Below are positions 1 to 12,429 of a stretch of DNA of 64,000 nt, piece after piece. The translations under genes and the position numbers were made by a program. The notes under the pieces are model-generated. The model searched no databases. It was not told the DNA's origin and worked only from the letters and a program-made list of their open reading frames with translations. Origin of the DNA: Notospermus geniculatus. Lineage: Eukaryota > Nemertea > Pilidiophora > Heteronemertea > Lineidae. How positions within the stretch are numbered: position 1 is the stretch's first letter; each line of letters starts with the position of its first letter. The stretch lies in contig NMRB01001482.1 in NCBI GenBank assembly GCA_002633025.1, forward strand, positions 25,093 through 89,092. Reading direction: 5' to 3'.

Positions 1-1509
1 TGTATGTGTATAGCGATATTAGGTTGTAAAACAGGGATTTTGTGAGTGCGTGTAGTGAAATGGCGATGGGTATTAGCCGAATTCATGAATTGCAGCCTGC
101 CTGCGAGCTGCGTACCGTAGGCCAACAAAAATTCAGAATGAATGAAGCCATTTGTATTGCAGGCCTAGCTAAGGCTTAAGCCCCAGGCTATATTGCCTTA
201 TTTTTTAGCAGCAATTCATCGTCTGTGCTGAACCCTTCCTGTTAGGCCTACCACTGATTTATGAATAACAGGTGGGCTGCTTTAACTTTGAGATGTCAGG
301 CTGGACTACAGTACAGTAGGCCTAATGCATGCCAACACAGTGTATGATCACGGCACACACGTCATCTGCATGCACACTACATGCACTAGCACAGGGATAC
401 AATGATACATGCATGCATGCATGACTGATGACCGGTGAACTGTGCTACCGGTACGCGTAGGTTTTTTGGCGTGGAACGAGTTTAGAATCCCCGATCAGAG
501 CCCCAAAAAAGGTCATCGATTGACGGAATAAGCCGCATTGTACAATAGGATTTCCATTGTGTGCTATGGATGGAGTAACGTCACTTCCGATCGGGGATTA
601 ATGAATTATACGACCTCACAGAGCTCGAAAACCGGATCATGCAGCATTCCATGTACACATGTCATTTTTAGCACAGGGGAGAGATTCCTCACTGCGCACA
701 CGCCCCCGGCGGCACCTGGTGGAAGTAAGGTTTGGCGGGAAATGATTTTGAACGAAGTTGCTAATTAGCGCCGTTAATTAACCAGAGGAGCTGGGATGCT
801 GAAAAATTTATTTTCGGCATATGACCACATACACTGTCGATCACCAACACCGGCCCCGACCAGGTATTCGCCGTTTGGGCTGTAGCTCCATGACCGGCCG
901 ATCGCTATAGTATATGGTGGTAGGATGGCATATCAACCGTTGGGGGCGACACTTATCTTCGTGGGCGCTGCGCGCCGTACGTTTCACTCACCCGCCCCAT
1001 TCGTCCAGGGGAGTTAGATACCTGTCACACCGGCCCGGCCATAAGAATTAATCATCCAAGCCATCCGCCGCATGGGACATTAAGCCGGGGTGTCTTGTAC
1101 CTTGTACCTTTGCAAGTAAGAGACCCCATCCAAGTGATCGTGAGGAACAGGAGTAGCTTGAGATGGCTTCTTCCTTACCAGGGCCAGTAATGATCTGGCT
1201 ACGGCCCTGATGGAAAAGTCCAACATAATACAATCCCTCTTTCAGTGAACCTATTTCTGCTACTATGGTCATTACCCGGTTCCATCTGCACAATTCTACC
1301 TCCAAGATAGTCGCTGTTACTTTAATGAGCAACGTCGGCTTTTGTATAAAAATCGCATCCCTCCGACCGGTATAATTTCCGGTAGTAACAAACCATGTTT
1401 GATTGACAATACAATATTTTCCTCATCAGGCTCACATCCGACAGAGTAATGCTTCACCGTCATTTTTCTATTAAGGTCTGTATACACTGGCAACATTTTG
1501 CCAAGATGT
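1..1509. other. No gene recognised; possible SINE scrap
   Basis: I see no supported gene here; the open frames are short and show no domain. Around 1020-1045 a stretch with ACACCGGCCCGGCCATAAG resembles the sequence at about 3550-3575, beside a B-box-like motif, and may be a scrap of the same short interspersed repeat. Confidence 0.4.
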
Positions 1510-2165
1510 TTAGCTCACCTGGTGAGCTCTTCCGGTGGTGCAGCGTCCGTCGTCGTCGTAGGCCTTTAGCAAGGCACTTTTCGTAACCGCTGGGGCTACT
1601 GACCTGAAACTTGGTACGTATATACCCTGATATCAGATGACCTATGGCACCCAGTTTCGGTCCGATTCGATTCTTGGCTTGGCCACCAGGTGGCCACAAC
1701 CGAAAAGACAAAAAGTGCAATGACTCCTGAACTAATGACTGGATCGTCTCCAAATTTTTACCATACATGTAGGTGCAAATACATGTAATGAGGGTACTTG
1801 TACATGGCATACATGTATGTAAAGGATTTTGATTTGACCTACTTTTCAAGGTCACAGAGGTCAGAGTTTGAAATTTTGCTATGTGGTGGCACGTTTCATG
1901 GCTATTTGACCTAGTGTCTTCTAATTTGATGTGATCATGTATCTACGTATATACCCTCTCTGTGTGCAGCAAATTTTCGTCTAATTGGACGGCGGCTATT
2001 TTGGAAAATGGATTGGCACTTATGTCATCAATTACTCAAGCGATAATGTTTTGACCTTAAAATTTTGACTATAATCATATTACCGAGGAACTCAAGGCTT
2101 GCCCTGGAACATTTAATTTAACGTTCTTCGGGTACATTTACCCAGGTGAGCACATGGTCCATGGA
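1510..2165 (-). repeat. Dispersed repeat A, copy 1 (minus)
   Basis: This shares long blocks with 15020-15925 in the opposite orientation, including the phrase reading GACCTCTGTGACCTTGAAAA in that copy and the CCACCTGGNGGCCA box. One end carries TGGTCCATGGACC beside a GTGAGCAC box and the other a short AGCTCACCTGGTGAGCT palindrome. The two copies differ in length because of the number of internal units. No coding capacity is visible. The short hairpin at one end might suggest a Helitron-like non-autonomous element, but this is only inference. Confidence 0.75.
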
Positions 2166-2382
2166 CCATTTCATTAGAGTTAAGGACGGTGTAGGCTACA
2201 GTGGCAAACATTCAGAGTTACAACACCATGTTGGAGAAATTTTGTCCTTTGTGAAAAGGGGAAAAGAGTTTTGCAACATCTTGCTAATAAATTTGTTGAC
2301 TGTATGCAGGGTCAAAAATCTTGTTCTTCGGGCAATGGCATTCCATAGTTGTCCAAAGATTGGCAAAAATGTTGCCAGTAAG

Positions 2383-2636
2383 GGAGTAAGAAGTAAAAGG
2401 GGAAAATAAGAAGTGGGAAATTTTGCGCTTTTCAATTTCGCTAATTGGGGTGAAATTTTTTCTCATTTTGAGAAATATCGCCCGAAAAATCAGACAAAAT
2501 GTCATGTCATTATAAGAAAATTTCTCAAAATGGGAAAAAATTCTATCGCAATTTGAAAAACTAAAAAATTCGCGCAAAAGTGCCAAAAATCCCATATATT
2601 TTATTTTCCACTTTTACATGTATTTCTTACTCCCTA
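2383..2636. mobile_element. Palindromic MITE, AGGGAGTAAG family, copy 1
   Basis: The ends are inverted copies of AGGGAGTAAGAAGTAAAAGG and the arms continue inward with AT-rich pairing around TTCTCAAAATGGGAAAAA. A shorter relative lies at 5503-5665. It is non-coding; the short ORFs here are by-products of the palindrome. Confidence 0.75.
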
Positions 2637-3135
2637 GTGTACACGCTGCTTTACAATACCATGTTGGACGGTGTGTATCGGGAAAGGTTTTTCAACATGT
2701 TCAATAACGCAAAGAATTTGAAGTGTAGGGTCTCAGCATATTGATGAGTTAAATAGTTTGTTCAAATGTCGGAGAAACGTTGCTTGTATACAAACAGCTT
2801 TAGGAGTGATTTGCCGAAATTGGAATGAACCGTGATATTTTGCTGTAATATATTTTGGGATGAACGTGCTTGGAATGGCGAAATAGGAGATTAGGTGAGA
2901 AAAAGTGCATTAAAACAGTTATCGTCAGCCACCAGCTAGCCTAGTTCTAAATGTATTCATACATTTTTTATTTGTAATTTATACTCGGTATGTTCAGTGG
3001 AATAAATGTGTTTTAGGATGAAAACGAGAAAAAACGTAGATTGCGGAAATTCAAATGTCGTCGTTAGTTTAAAAATATTGAATCGAGCACTGGGTGCCAA
3101 ATATAATTTCATTAATGTAATTCTATCCAGACGAC

Positions 3136-3490
3136 ATTAGGGAGGTTTCGCCAGTCTGACGAAAAAGGAAGTACGGAAATACGAAATTGGATTTCATTTG
3201 CATGACGTAATGTATTTCAGGACATGGTTGCTACCACAAATATTGCCTGCTGCAAGATCATCTTTTAGACGGCAGACCGATACGGTGGATATTAAACTTT
3301 GAAATTTATTTTTCGTTGGACATTTAAAAATTCAAGATGCACAATAACTCTTTCGGTCTTACATGATATGCTAAAAACGCACTGGCAGCAGGGACATTTG
3401 TGGTACTAACCATCTCCAGAAATACATTAGGTCCTGGAAACGAAGTTAAATTTCGTATTTCGTACTTCCTTTTTCGTCAGATTTGCGAAA
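3136..3490. mobile_element. TIR element, TTAGTGAGG family, copy 1
   Basis: The left arm starts ATTAGGGAGGTTTCGCC and carries the words GAAGTACGGAAATACGAAATT and ATGACGTAATGTATTTC. The right arm carries the inverted equivalents ending TTCGTCAGATTTGCGAAAA. Two more copies and a half copy occur at 4961, 20285 and 6187. The right end is degraded. No ORF. Confidence 0.75.
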
Positions 3491-3547
3491 ATTTGCAGTA
3501 GGAGGAAACCGGAGTGTCTGGCGGAAAAAACCTTTGCTATCAAAGAC

Positions 3548-3650
3548 AGTCACACCGGGCCATAAGAACTCATACATGAAGAGCAGGTCTGACCGGGTAT
3601 CGAACCCGGAATGTCAGAGCTGACAGGCGCGGATGTTAGTAATGTGTTTT
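3548..3650 (-). repeat. tRNA-derived SINE-like fragment
   Basis: On the minus strand there is an exact pol III B-box type sequence, GGTTCGATACC, inside a T-arm-like hairpin (3595-3608). I could not find a convincing A box at the right distance upstream and the rest does not fold as a tRNA, so a SINE remnant is the better reading than a functional tRNA. Confidence 0.35.
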
Positions 3651-4104
3651 ATTTATAAGGGGATACAAATGTGGCTGCATTCGTGGCATTTCGAATGACT
3701 GTGGAAAATATCGGAGTAGTTACTTGAGAATGGGCCATTTACCCAAATGGCACGCGTTGCGATTTATGACCAATTCAATGGTATTGCCAAAAAAAACCGA
3801 AACTGCAAAGTGGATCGGGCACATTCAGAGCTGGAGAGATTTGCCGATTGCAAGTTGTAGGCAATTTGCTCGAAAAAACGGAAATTGTAAATTTTCCTTG
3901 GTCTGTTTGATATCTTCTTTTTGGAATGGCGAGACGCTGAAAATGTACATGTACTAAAAAAACTGTATCCCAGAAAGAACTTAGAATAAAAACGGAATAT
4001 CACCGTCTCAGTAGTTGGCCTTCGGAAGGTTAATAATATGCATCATCACTGCTCTTCTCGTAACAGCTATTACCTACCTCACCTATGGCACTTGAACTCG
4101 GAAA

Positions 4105-4195
4105 TCAGGGCCCATATTCATGACACTTATCCTTTGTTCAAAAGTATCACACTTTGACTTAAGTAGGCTATGTTAATGAATATGGCCCCTGGCCC
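4105..4195. mobile_element. Short palindromic MITE
   Basis: GGGCCCATATTCATGA on the left pairs with TTAATGAATATGGCCCC on the right, giving a compact fold-back unit of about 90 bp between unrelated flanks. Confidence 0.5.
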
Positions 4196-4235
4196 TGACT
4201 TGGTTTACACTTCTGGGATCTCGACTAGAATGTGC

Positions 4236-4272
4236 CTGAGGAAGACCCCGCTTGGGGTCGAAAATTTGCAAA
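4236..4272 (+). ncRNA. Hammerhead-ribozyme-like core (degenerate)
   Basis: The order is CTGAGGA, one spacer base, GACCCC-GCTT-GGGGTC (a perfect 6-bp stem II), then GAAA and an AT-rich stem III candidate. The standard hammerhead core is CUGAUGA, stem II, GAAA, so only one base of the first box is off. Similar cores occur in the Penelope-like pieces at 57097-57142 and 35600-35790. Hammerhead motifs in Penelope-like elements are established knowledge; that this one is a relic of such an element is inference. The substituted box suggests it is inactive. Confidence 0.5.
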
Positions 4273-4960
4273 ATTCGGAGACGACTTTTGTTTTCTATGG
4301 CCTGACTTGGTAGATGTGGCCTACAGATTTAAGTCGTTGAAATGAGAATTGGCTTATGTCATGCTGAATTAGTGCAAACAGTTTGGGCTGTAGTTGAATG
4401 GTCGTATTGTCCAGCTGTAATGAACTTTGAACACGGTGCTTCACCAATGCAGTAACCCGCATTAACCATTGATGAGCCAACTTCTGACCGTTTTATTCCA
4501 TTTTAATTCTCAGCTCTTTCTGTGACACACTGTACATCACAATTTTGTGCAACCCATGAATATATTGTACGTTCGATCGTTATGGTCTTCAAACTAACGG
4601 AAATACCGTCTACACGCGTAATTCGCCTGATTTGTAATCTTTCGTATTTCACGGCACGTCGTAGGGACGCTTCTATGAGATCAATGAACTAGGACCTGGG
4701 GTTTACGTACAGAGAGCTAGTGATATTCTGCAACGAATCTAGTAGATTTACATGGTATCGAAATACTCTCCAATTTACAACACATACATAACTGCCTATC
4801 TATGACCCAAACCCATTGTCACGAATCAAGATATATTGGTCAGAAATGCAAAACAAAGTGAGACCATGAATATTGCCCTGTGTGTGGGAGTCGGCAACAC
4901 ACGCAACAAAAACTACATAAAAAAATATTCCATTTAGAGATGTGCGCCAATTACGGCACT

Positions 4961-5316
4961 ATTAGTGAGGTTTCGCAAATCTGACGAAAGAGGAAGTACG
5001 AAATACGAAATTCAACTTCATTTCCAGGACCTACATGTAATGTATTTCTGGAGATGGTTGCTACCACAAATGTCCCTGCTGCCAGTGCGTCTTTTAGCAT
5101 ATCAGGTAAGACCAAGAGAGTTATGGTGCATCTTGAATTTTTAAATTTCCACTTCGTGTCTACGAAGTGGAAACGAAAGATTTTCAAAGTTTAATATACA
5201 CCGTACATGTAACTCTATCGGTCTACGTCGTACGCTAAAAGACGCTCTTGCAGCAGGCGATATTTGTGGTACCAACCATCTCCTGAAATACATTACGTCA
5301 GGGAAATGAAGTCCGG
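4961..5316. mobile_element. TIR element, TTAGTGAGG family, copy 2
   Basis: The left arm begins ATTAGTGAGGTTTCGCAAAT and matches copy 1. The centre holds a strong hairpin, CCACTTCGT/ACGAAGTGG, at about 5148-5173. The right arm retains the inverted ATTTGTGGTACCAACCATCT segment, but is cut off near 5316 before the terminal repeat. Confidence 0.75.
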
Positions 5317-5502
5317 TATTAGGGAGATTAATGAACATATTTGCACGACTGTCATGGCTTCAGTCTCTTTGGATATCATTAGCACAATCAACCGCAGATT
5401 CAGGCCTGTCTAAGGATTTGTACTTCGAAAAAGTGAATTTTGCGGGCTGTAAAATTATTTCTTTGCATCATTTTGACTGACGTGACACGACCAATTCCCT
5501 TC

Positions 5503-5665
5503 GAAGGGAGTAAGAAATAAAAGTGGAAAATAAGAAGTTGGAAATTTTGCACTTCTCAAAATGGGAAAAAGTATTATTCGATCCCAATTTGAGAAATTAA
5601 AAAATTGGCGCAAAAGTGCCCAATTCCCACTTCTTATTTTCTACTTTAATTTGTTACTCCTTTTT
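5503..5665. mobile_element. Palindromic MITE, AGGGAGTAAG family, copy 2
   Basis: Ends AGGGAGTAAGAAATAAAAG and its inverted partner enclose an AT-rich stem. It is about 90 bp shorter than the copy at 2383-2636, with the same word order. Confidence 0.7.
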
Positions 5666-6186
5666 TGATAGTAGGGCCTATTCTTATGGTACACGTCGTC
5701 GACGAGCAATGGTGTCACTGACCAAGACATCAATAAACATATTTATCAAAATCAACAACATTTATTCCGATTTGACAAGCCATTTACTCGCCGATCTATA
5801 ACGTGCCCATTGGACATCACGATACATTATATCACCCTAGTCATAGTTGTCGGTTTTAAGATCAGCAAATACTGGATAAAGCACTCCATATGGCGTATTG
5901 TTGATATTTGATTCCGTATAGCCAGGCCGCGATCAGTGATATATGATACATGACGGTGTCTATGTCATACTCTCGTGATGAAAATGAGTGTCTGTAAGTC
6001 AGTCGTTGCTGTATCTGTAACCAGACGTGGATGGGGGTCCACTGGGACAGCTGGTATATCATCATTGAACGAACACCATTCATGTTGCATCCTGAAAGGG
6101 AGACGGTGGGGTGGAGTTCAAATTCACGCCTTATCAGGCCATCACTCAGCATAATTGTTCAGTCTCGAAGTGACGTCGTTTTCATA

Positions 6187-6405
6187 TCAGTGAGTTTTCG
6201 CAAAACTTGCCGGAAAACGAAGTACGAAATACGAAATTAGACTTCATTTCCATGACGTAATGTATTTCAGGAGGGGTTGGTACCACAAATATCGCCTGCT
6301 GCAAGAGCGTCTTATGGCGTATGACGTTAGACCGATAGAGTTACAGTGTGTATTAAAATTTGAAATTCATCTTTCGTTTCCACTTCGTAGATACGAAGTG
6401 GAAAG
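6187..6405. mobile_element. TIR element, TTAGTGAGG family, half copy
   Basis: Only the left arm (GAAGTACGAAATACGAAATT, ATGACGTAATGTATTTC) and the central hairpin ACTTCGTAGATACGAAGT are present. The right arm is missing, so this is a one-ended remnant. Confidence 0.7.
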
Positions 6406-7420
6406 GGGCTGGAAGGTGAAAAATCAAAAAGTCCAGTTCTGCGCCCGTAAGTCATACAGACTTCAAACTTGCAGTGATGATACATCATAGGGTGGAGACA
6501 TCACTTTTGGGTAACATGGAATAATTGCATGGTTATGACCTAATTAAATTAAACAATGGATTTTTCAGCTGCAGAAAAATCAGTGAAAATGATGTTATAT
6601 TTTGGCAAGAATGGGTAGGCAGTTTAATCAGGGGCTTATCTTTGGATTAAAACCCTAAAAATTAAAAAAATATATTTTGTTTTAATGAAAAAAGGACTTT
6701 GAAGAAGACACCACTTTGTGTGTCAACCATGGACAGNAATTGCACCATGTGACTCAGCACAAAATTCTGAACAAAAAATTTTTTTTCAAAAAAATTCTCC
6801 CAATGGGGGAAAAATCACTAAGGGAGAAAGTATGAGAGTTCATTTCTGAGATACTTATACACAACAACATGCCACGTCAATAACTCAACTACCTTTCATC
6901 GATAACATCTGTTAGATATGTACACACGATTAGTGTCAAGCATACAACTCTATGATCATAGAATCCGTATGAAATTAGTATCTGGGAAGTGGTTTTTTTA
7001 CCTTGCGGAACGGGTCAAGTCAGTTATGTTAGCATTAAACTCGGGCGCGTGCGAGGGAAGAATCTTCCTATATCTAGATCCTTTCATTTCCCTAATACTA
7101 GCGCCAAGTCCCTCGACTATTTTATTTCATAACTCTATGATGTTGTTGTACCTGATATTTGGGTCATCGCCATCAAAATAGGCACGAAGAATAGCTGGAA
7201 AGATAGAAGAAATTGCAAGAGAAAAGTGACAGAGTTAACTATCTTAAGATTGTAATTTGAAAGTCCCTCAGTCTAAAAACCTGTGGGTTGTATGAAGATG
7301 TAGATCAAAGAAAGTCTTTGTTAAACAACATCCCATTCATTAGGGCCTATTCCTTTTGCTGAAGGACTGACTAAGTAAAAACACCTCTACTTATGTGTTT
7401 TTAAACTTCTACAACACAGA
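6406..7420. other. No gene seen
   Basis: AT-rich DNA with homopolymer runs and one ambiguous base (6737). No splice-framed coding segment or repeat family member was recognised. Confidence 0.4.
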
Positions 7421-7423
7421 AAA

Positions 7424-7660
7424 AAATCCTAATCATGCTGAGTACTTTCGGGGTACTCGCTTTATCCCTGAGATGAGTAGAAAGGTACTCATATTGAGTA
7501 AAAAGGTACTCATAGCGAGTAGAAAGGTACTCATAGCGAGTAGCAAAGAACTCCAAATGCAGCTCCTTGGCCCGATGAGTACCTTTCTACTCATCTCACG
7601 GACAAAATGACTGAAGAGTAGTCCAAAGTACTCAACATGAGCGGGAATTTTTTTTCAGTG
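7424..7660. repeat. Fold-back unit with 21-bp GAGTAGAAAGGTACTCAT array
   Basis: About four direct copies of a 20-21 bp unit built on GAGTAGAAAGGTACTCAT run from 7470 to 7550 and face an inverted copy at about 7575-7600. Outer arms around AAAGTACTCAACATGAG pair with the opposite end, so the whole is a small TIR element with an internal array. Confidence 0.65.
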
Positions 7661-7710
7661 AACCCATGAATAAAAAGTGTTACATCCTTATTGGATTCGG
7701 AGTTGGTAAT

Positions 7711-7859
7711 AGCCTATACACACGATCCAATTTTTCATCCAATTTTCTGAATATGCTCAATAAAGACCTACATGCAGCTTTATACAATGAAGCCCCAGTA
7801 GGCCCGGAATCTGAATTTCCCAAATAATTGGATGAAAAATTGGATCGTGTGTATAGGCC
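7711..7859. mobile_element. Palindromic MITE, GCCTATACACACG ends
   Basis: CCTATACACACGATCCAATT on the left pairs almost perfectly with the right end through TTTTTCATCCAATT. Length is about 149 bp with a short unpaired centre. Confidence 0.8.
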
Positions 7860-8241
7860 GTAAGGCGAGGCAGTCTCTTTAAATGGTAAATGAATAGATG
7901 TAATCGATATCCATTTTGCCGCAATTCGGGCGTGCTTTGATGTTTGGATTCCTTTTCCTATTTACCATTCTGAATATTTGTAACTACTGCAAAGTACGTT
8001 TGAGTGACTTCATGTGTGTCCGTACTAAACAGAATTAAGAGCTACTCACGTCGTCGCAGTCCATCGTCACTCATCGTCACCACTACAACCACGGTGCTGA
8101 GCATGACCATACTGCATATTAATGGTATCGCTCCCTTGTACGTGTTCATCATACGTAGAGAACAATTCGCGACTACTAAAGAACTAAACCAAGGGAACAT
8201 GTTCCTTGAATTTTCGAACGCGCTTGAAATAGGACAGACAG

Positions 8242-9134
8242 TGGGCCATATGAATAAAAACTAGCATTTGCTTTAACTACTGATTTTTTAGCATTTACTT
8301 GTACCCGTATGAATAAAACTGTAGGAAATGCTAGGAAAATTTAGGTTTTCCTTCATTTAAAGCAAATGCTTTTTAGCGTCTTGTGTTTGCTTCGAAATTA
8401 AGTAAATCCTTGTGTCCGTATGAATAAAGTTGAGCATATGCTTTTTACTAGGCAGGAAATCCTTCACTTTTTCAAGGTTGCCCCAGACGTGGATTGGAAA
8501 TTTAAGCAAATGGTCTTTATCAACGACAACAGCATCTGTTCCCCACTTCTTCGATTGATTGGTCAATTTCATGTTCTTAGCACATCTGCCTTACCCTTTA
8601 CCTTATTTTTCTCCGAGTTTATCACAGGGAATTTTAAATTCGGTGGAAAAATCTAACTCCACGAAAAAACTTTAATTTCCCGCCCTAAAATTCTGGGGAA
8701 ATAACTTTATGTTGCAGAAAAAATGTTTATCAATCAGAAAAAAACTATTTACATGTTTTGCAAAAAAACTTTATTTCCGCGGACATCTTTCAACCAGCAG
8801 TCGATCAGAATGTGAGAATCCCAGTTCGTGCACACGATACGCAAAAAGGGTCCTCGGCGCAGTCAAAACATAACCCGATTGACCCCACCGAACAATGCCA
8901 ACACGACACGATGAAATAGACCACCATCAGTTCACGGTGCAGACCATTCATAGGAAAAACGACATCGGGATATGACCTTCAAGTACTTCCTTGAAACTTC
9001 CCAGCAAAGCATTGGCAGTAGAATGTCCACTTTATTCATACGAAAACAAGCACAATCTTTTCCTTTCAGCAAATGCTGCTCCTACTTGAAGTATTTGCTT
9101 GCAAGCAAATGCTAATTTTTATTCATATGACCCA
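8242..9134. mobile_element. TIR element, TGGGTCATATGAATAAA family, long copy
   Basis: Both ends read TGGGYCATATGAATAAAAA inward, followed by RCTAGCATTTGCTT or close variants, so the TIR is roughly 30 bp. GTATGAATAAA-like words recur inside. A 120-bp relative with the same ends is at 22361-22480. No transposase is recognisable. Confidence 0.8.
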
Positions 9135-9690
9135 TTACTTGGTACCGACGAACATAGCACGGAGTGTCCCATTCAGGAACTCAACAACAAATATTTCGGT
9201 CGTTTCGTTTCAGTTGCCAAATGTCGCAAAATACCTGTAAACGGCAAAGGATTTCCATACACATGATCCAGAGGAATCGGAATAAGTCAATGCTGGTTTA
9301 GGCTTATGGCGGCTTAGAGATATGAGTGAGTCTAGGCCTGTGTGTAGCATCGATAACAGTGGGATGGCATAGAATGAGGTACGTTTTGCTCAAGTTCTCG
9401 AATGCACACACACCCGATCCATGCAGAGGTAGGCCTACACCCTCCATGGTTCGGGTGTGTGTGATACACGCTGCGATCGCGTTTATTGCGTTCAAGCCTA
9501 CCAGGTGGTCCGCAATTGGGGAAGATATGCATGTGCAGAAAACGTACGTAAAACAGTTGCGAGAGGAATTAACAGGAATGCAAGTCCGCCAAACAATACC
9601 CCGCTATTGTAAGGTTATATTGGAATGACCATGGTCTCTCTGGCCATATCATTCTAATTCCTCGCTGATGGTAGAGAATAAAGTCATTAA

Positions 9691-10666
9691 GGTGGCGGTG
9701 GAGTTAGTAAACGGATGGCATCCAATTGAGGTCCGTTTTGAAATTTAATTGCATGAATGTGTTACGACCGTAGTTTACTTTGCCAACGAAATTTGTGAGT
9801 TTATGTATTGTTGCAGATCTCTGAATTGAAAAACTGCACAATAATTAACTGATTATGTAACTTTATTCACGAACAATGCAAGTCCCAGATGAAGTTTTTC
9901 AGAGGCGATAACGGGTACAGCCGGCTCCAAATGACTGGATTTTAGGTAGTGATGGATGCAGCATGGCGAGGTCTATGGTCGTTCATGGCCTGATTTTTCA
10001 AAATTGAAATAACTAATTAGCAATTGCTTAATTAGTGGCCTGAAGAAGGTCAAAACAGAAAATTGAATAAGTTTTGCTGTTTTCCTCTGAAATTCAAAAA
10101 TCGGGGCTGGAACGGCCTTAGAAGAAGTTTTTTCCAGATCATATTCGAAATCAGATTGACCATCGATCCATGCACAAAAAAGAAATCGCTCGTGAAAATT
10201 TGTGAGAAAGTCCGCAACTTTCCCCGTGAGCCCTTTGTTATGGTAATGATGAACGCGTGTGGAGTTGGTCACGTTCGGATAAAGCCTGTTCAAAAATCAT
10301 CGACGACAGAGCTATAGGCAGGGAACGGCCTGGCCTAATGGAAAGGCGTCGAAAGAGGTATTACGCAATACCATCCAGGGCCTAACATGCCTAATGCCGG
10401 TGACAGACTAGTGCGTACGCGACGCGTTTTCTTTTGTGTTTTTGCGCTCCACTGCACATGGTGCTCAGTGGTGCCTGAAAACACAAAAGAAAACGCTTAG
10501 CTCCGCGCCGCGTCGCGCTAGTCTGTCACCGGCTGTAGAACTATACTTGCCAAATATTGAAACAGGCTATGATTGTGACCGACTGCGGTTGAGGATATGA
10601 ATAAATTCATTCAAATCATTTCCATATTCAGCGGGAAAATACGCCGGGCTTGTCACCACCGCCACC
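9691..10666. mobile_element. TTAA-flanked TIR element
   Basis: GGTGGCGGTGG follows TTAA at 9687-9690 and the inverted CCACCGCCACC precedes TTAA at 10667-10670. TTAA duplication is typical of piggyBac and Kolobok elements. The TIR is only about 11 bp and no transposase remains, so the superfamily is open. It contains the fold-back element at 10396-10533. Confidence 0.65.
10396..10533. mobile_element. Palindromic MITE, GCCGGTGACAGACTAG ends
   Basis: The terminal 16 bp GCCGGTGACAGACTAG is perfectly inverted at the other end and an inner TTTTCTTTTGTGTTTT block also pairs. 138 bp, nested inside the TTAA-flanked element. Confidence 0.8.
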
Positions 10667-10670
10667 TTAA

Positions 10671-10800
10671 AGGCCCGTTTCCACTTGAGCGTTTTACGCC
10701 GCGTTTTACGCTTCGCCCATTGTTTGGAAGTAGAGCGGCGGAAAATAACAAAAGATTTGACGCATAACGCGGCGTATAACGCTCTAGTGGAAACGGGCCT
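10671..10800. mobile_element. Palindromic MITE, AGGCCCGTTTCCACT ends
   Basis: AGGCCCGTTTCCACT and GCGTT blocks at the left pair with the right end ACGCTCTAGTGGAAACGGGCCT. The GGCCCGTTT start resembles PIF/Harbinger MITEs. It abuts the TTAA of the preceding element directly. Confidence 0.75.
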
Positions 10801-11309
10801 TTATTCCTCAGTCCTCTCACAAGCCGATTTCCTTGCACACAGAAAAAAACAATGACGTGGCTTTCCGCTCAACGTTCTTGAATGCTCCGAAAGGTGACCG
10901 CATAGCTGCGTTCCGGGGATTGCGTCGAGAGGGTGACATGAAGTGATCGAGCGACAATGATCGAATGGATGAATGAAGCGTGTTGAGGTACATTGTAACC
11001 AACCGTATTGTGTGTAGTTTGCTTCAAACGAAACAATGTCTGAGTGAAAAAGCCAATCATCAACGCACTGCGCTTCAAATGTGTGGTATTATTGTTTCTT
11101 TATTATCAACTTTTTTGTTCATTTTCCGAGCTGATCAATCAATTGCATTTCGAAATTTGTATATCACTGCTATCGGTTCAATATTTCATTTTTTAACCCT
11201 CTGTGGTATATCATAGGGTACATCATCTGCTTTCAGCACTGTATTAGGCCCGAGACTGCACCACTTATAATGGGTGAGATCCATGTGGCAATTTGCCTTA
11301 CAATAGGGT

Positions 11310-11600
11310 TACTGTATCGACTGAATTATCCCGCCAAATTGAATATACATAGTACGGGGTCGATGTCACATTTCACAGTATGATCGTTTAATTGATCACA
11401 GTGCCAGTACCTTTTTATCCGAGAAAGTAAAAACCACAGAACAACATTTAGAACAACATTTTCAATACAATTTTATTCAAGCTAATAGGTAACAGACGAT
11501 CATACTGTGAAATGTGACATCGACCCCGTACAATGTATATTCAATGAATGTATGATCGGTGCGATTTTGCCATGAGCGGGATAATTCAGTAGGTACAGTA
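11310..11600. mobile_element. TIR element, TACTGTA..TTATCCCGC ends
   Basis: The left end TACTGTATCGACTGAATTAT is inverted at the right as TACTGTACCTACTGAATTAT. A second, longer pairing block, GGGTCGATGTCACATTTCAC, follows inside. 291 bp, non-coding. Confidence 0.8.
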
Positions 11601-12429
11601 CATCTGTACATGTATATTGGCTGCTGCGACATGCATTTCCTGCATGACAATCACTGTTTACTATTAAGTGCGATGAAACCTGCGAAAGGTCCTAATCGCT
11701 AAAGGTACTGTCACACCAAAGTACCGGTAGTTCTCAAAACGTCCCGCCCCGTCCTACATTAGTGAGGTTAAGATCCTGAACGCGAACGGCAAACATGAAC
11801 GCGAGTGACGTCAGTAGGCAGCCACGTGACAAACCAACTCGCGTTTGAACGCCGTTTCTTGTACAGGAGTTCCTCTTCCTAAATCTATTTTCCTGAAGGA
11901 GGTGTTGGGCTTAGGTAATCCGAATGAATAGCCTGGACATATCTTCTTACGGAGGTCTCGGCTGTGAACCCCATATTCAAGGAATCAATCCAATAGGCAT
12001 GATGTAATGTTTGCAGAGGGGCAGTTCGGTCACACTCAATTGTGCCAGGAACACTGTTCCCATTGCATAATTACTAACTGTGCCCAATAAAGGCTGGCAT
12101 TGCGTCACTGCTTCTCGCCACCTGATTGCGTTCTCGGAAGAGGTGAACGTAGAAAGAGGCGATTTGTCGTTTGAACACGGCACAAGAACGCGAATTCATT
12201 TGGGTCGCATGGGTTTCGCTTGTGGATGAAACCACGAAATACTTCAATTCCATTTGGCATGTACTGGAATACCACTGTGACCTATATTTACGATCCGCTG
12301 CTGAAATAGTCCGGACCTGCTGATGGCAGAGTTAGTGAGGTGAAACCGTCTGACCTCGCCGTCGGAGATTGTACCAATATAAGATACCATTGTTCGAGAC
12401 ACACGTACAATGCATGCCCAATTACTTAA

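Noticed and set aside
3590-3650. Candidate tRNA gene on the minus strand
   Set aside because: Only the T-arm and B box fit; no A box and no acceptor-stem pairing were found, so a SINE remnant is more likely.
7470-7600. Regular 21-bp repeats considered as a CRISPR array
   Set aside because: Units are contiguous with no unique spacers and lie within a palindromic element in a eukaryotic sequence.
10319-10370. A-box-like TGGCCTAATGGAAAGG as part of a tRNA or SINE
   Set aside because: No B box follows at a suitable distance and no cloverleaf could be drawn.
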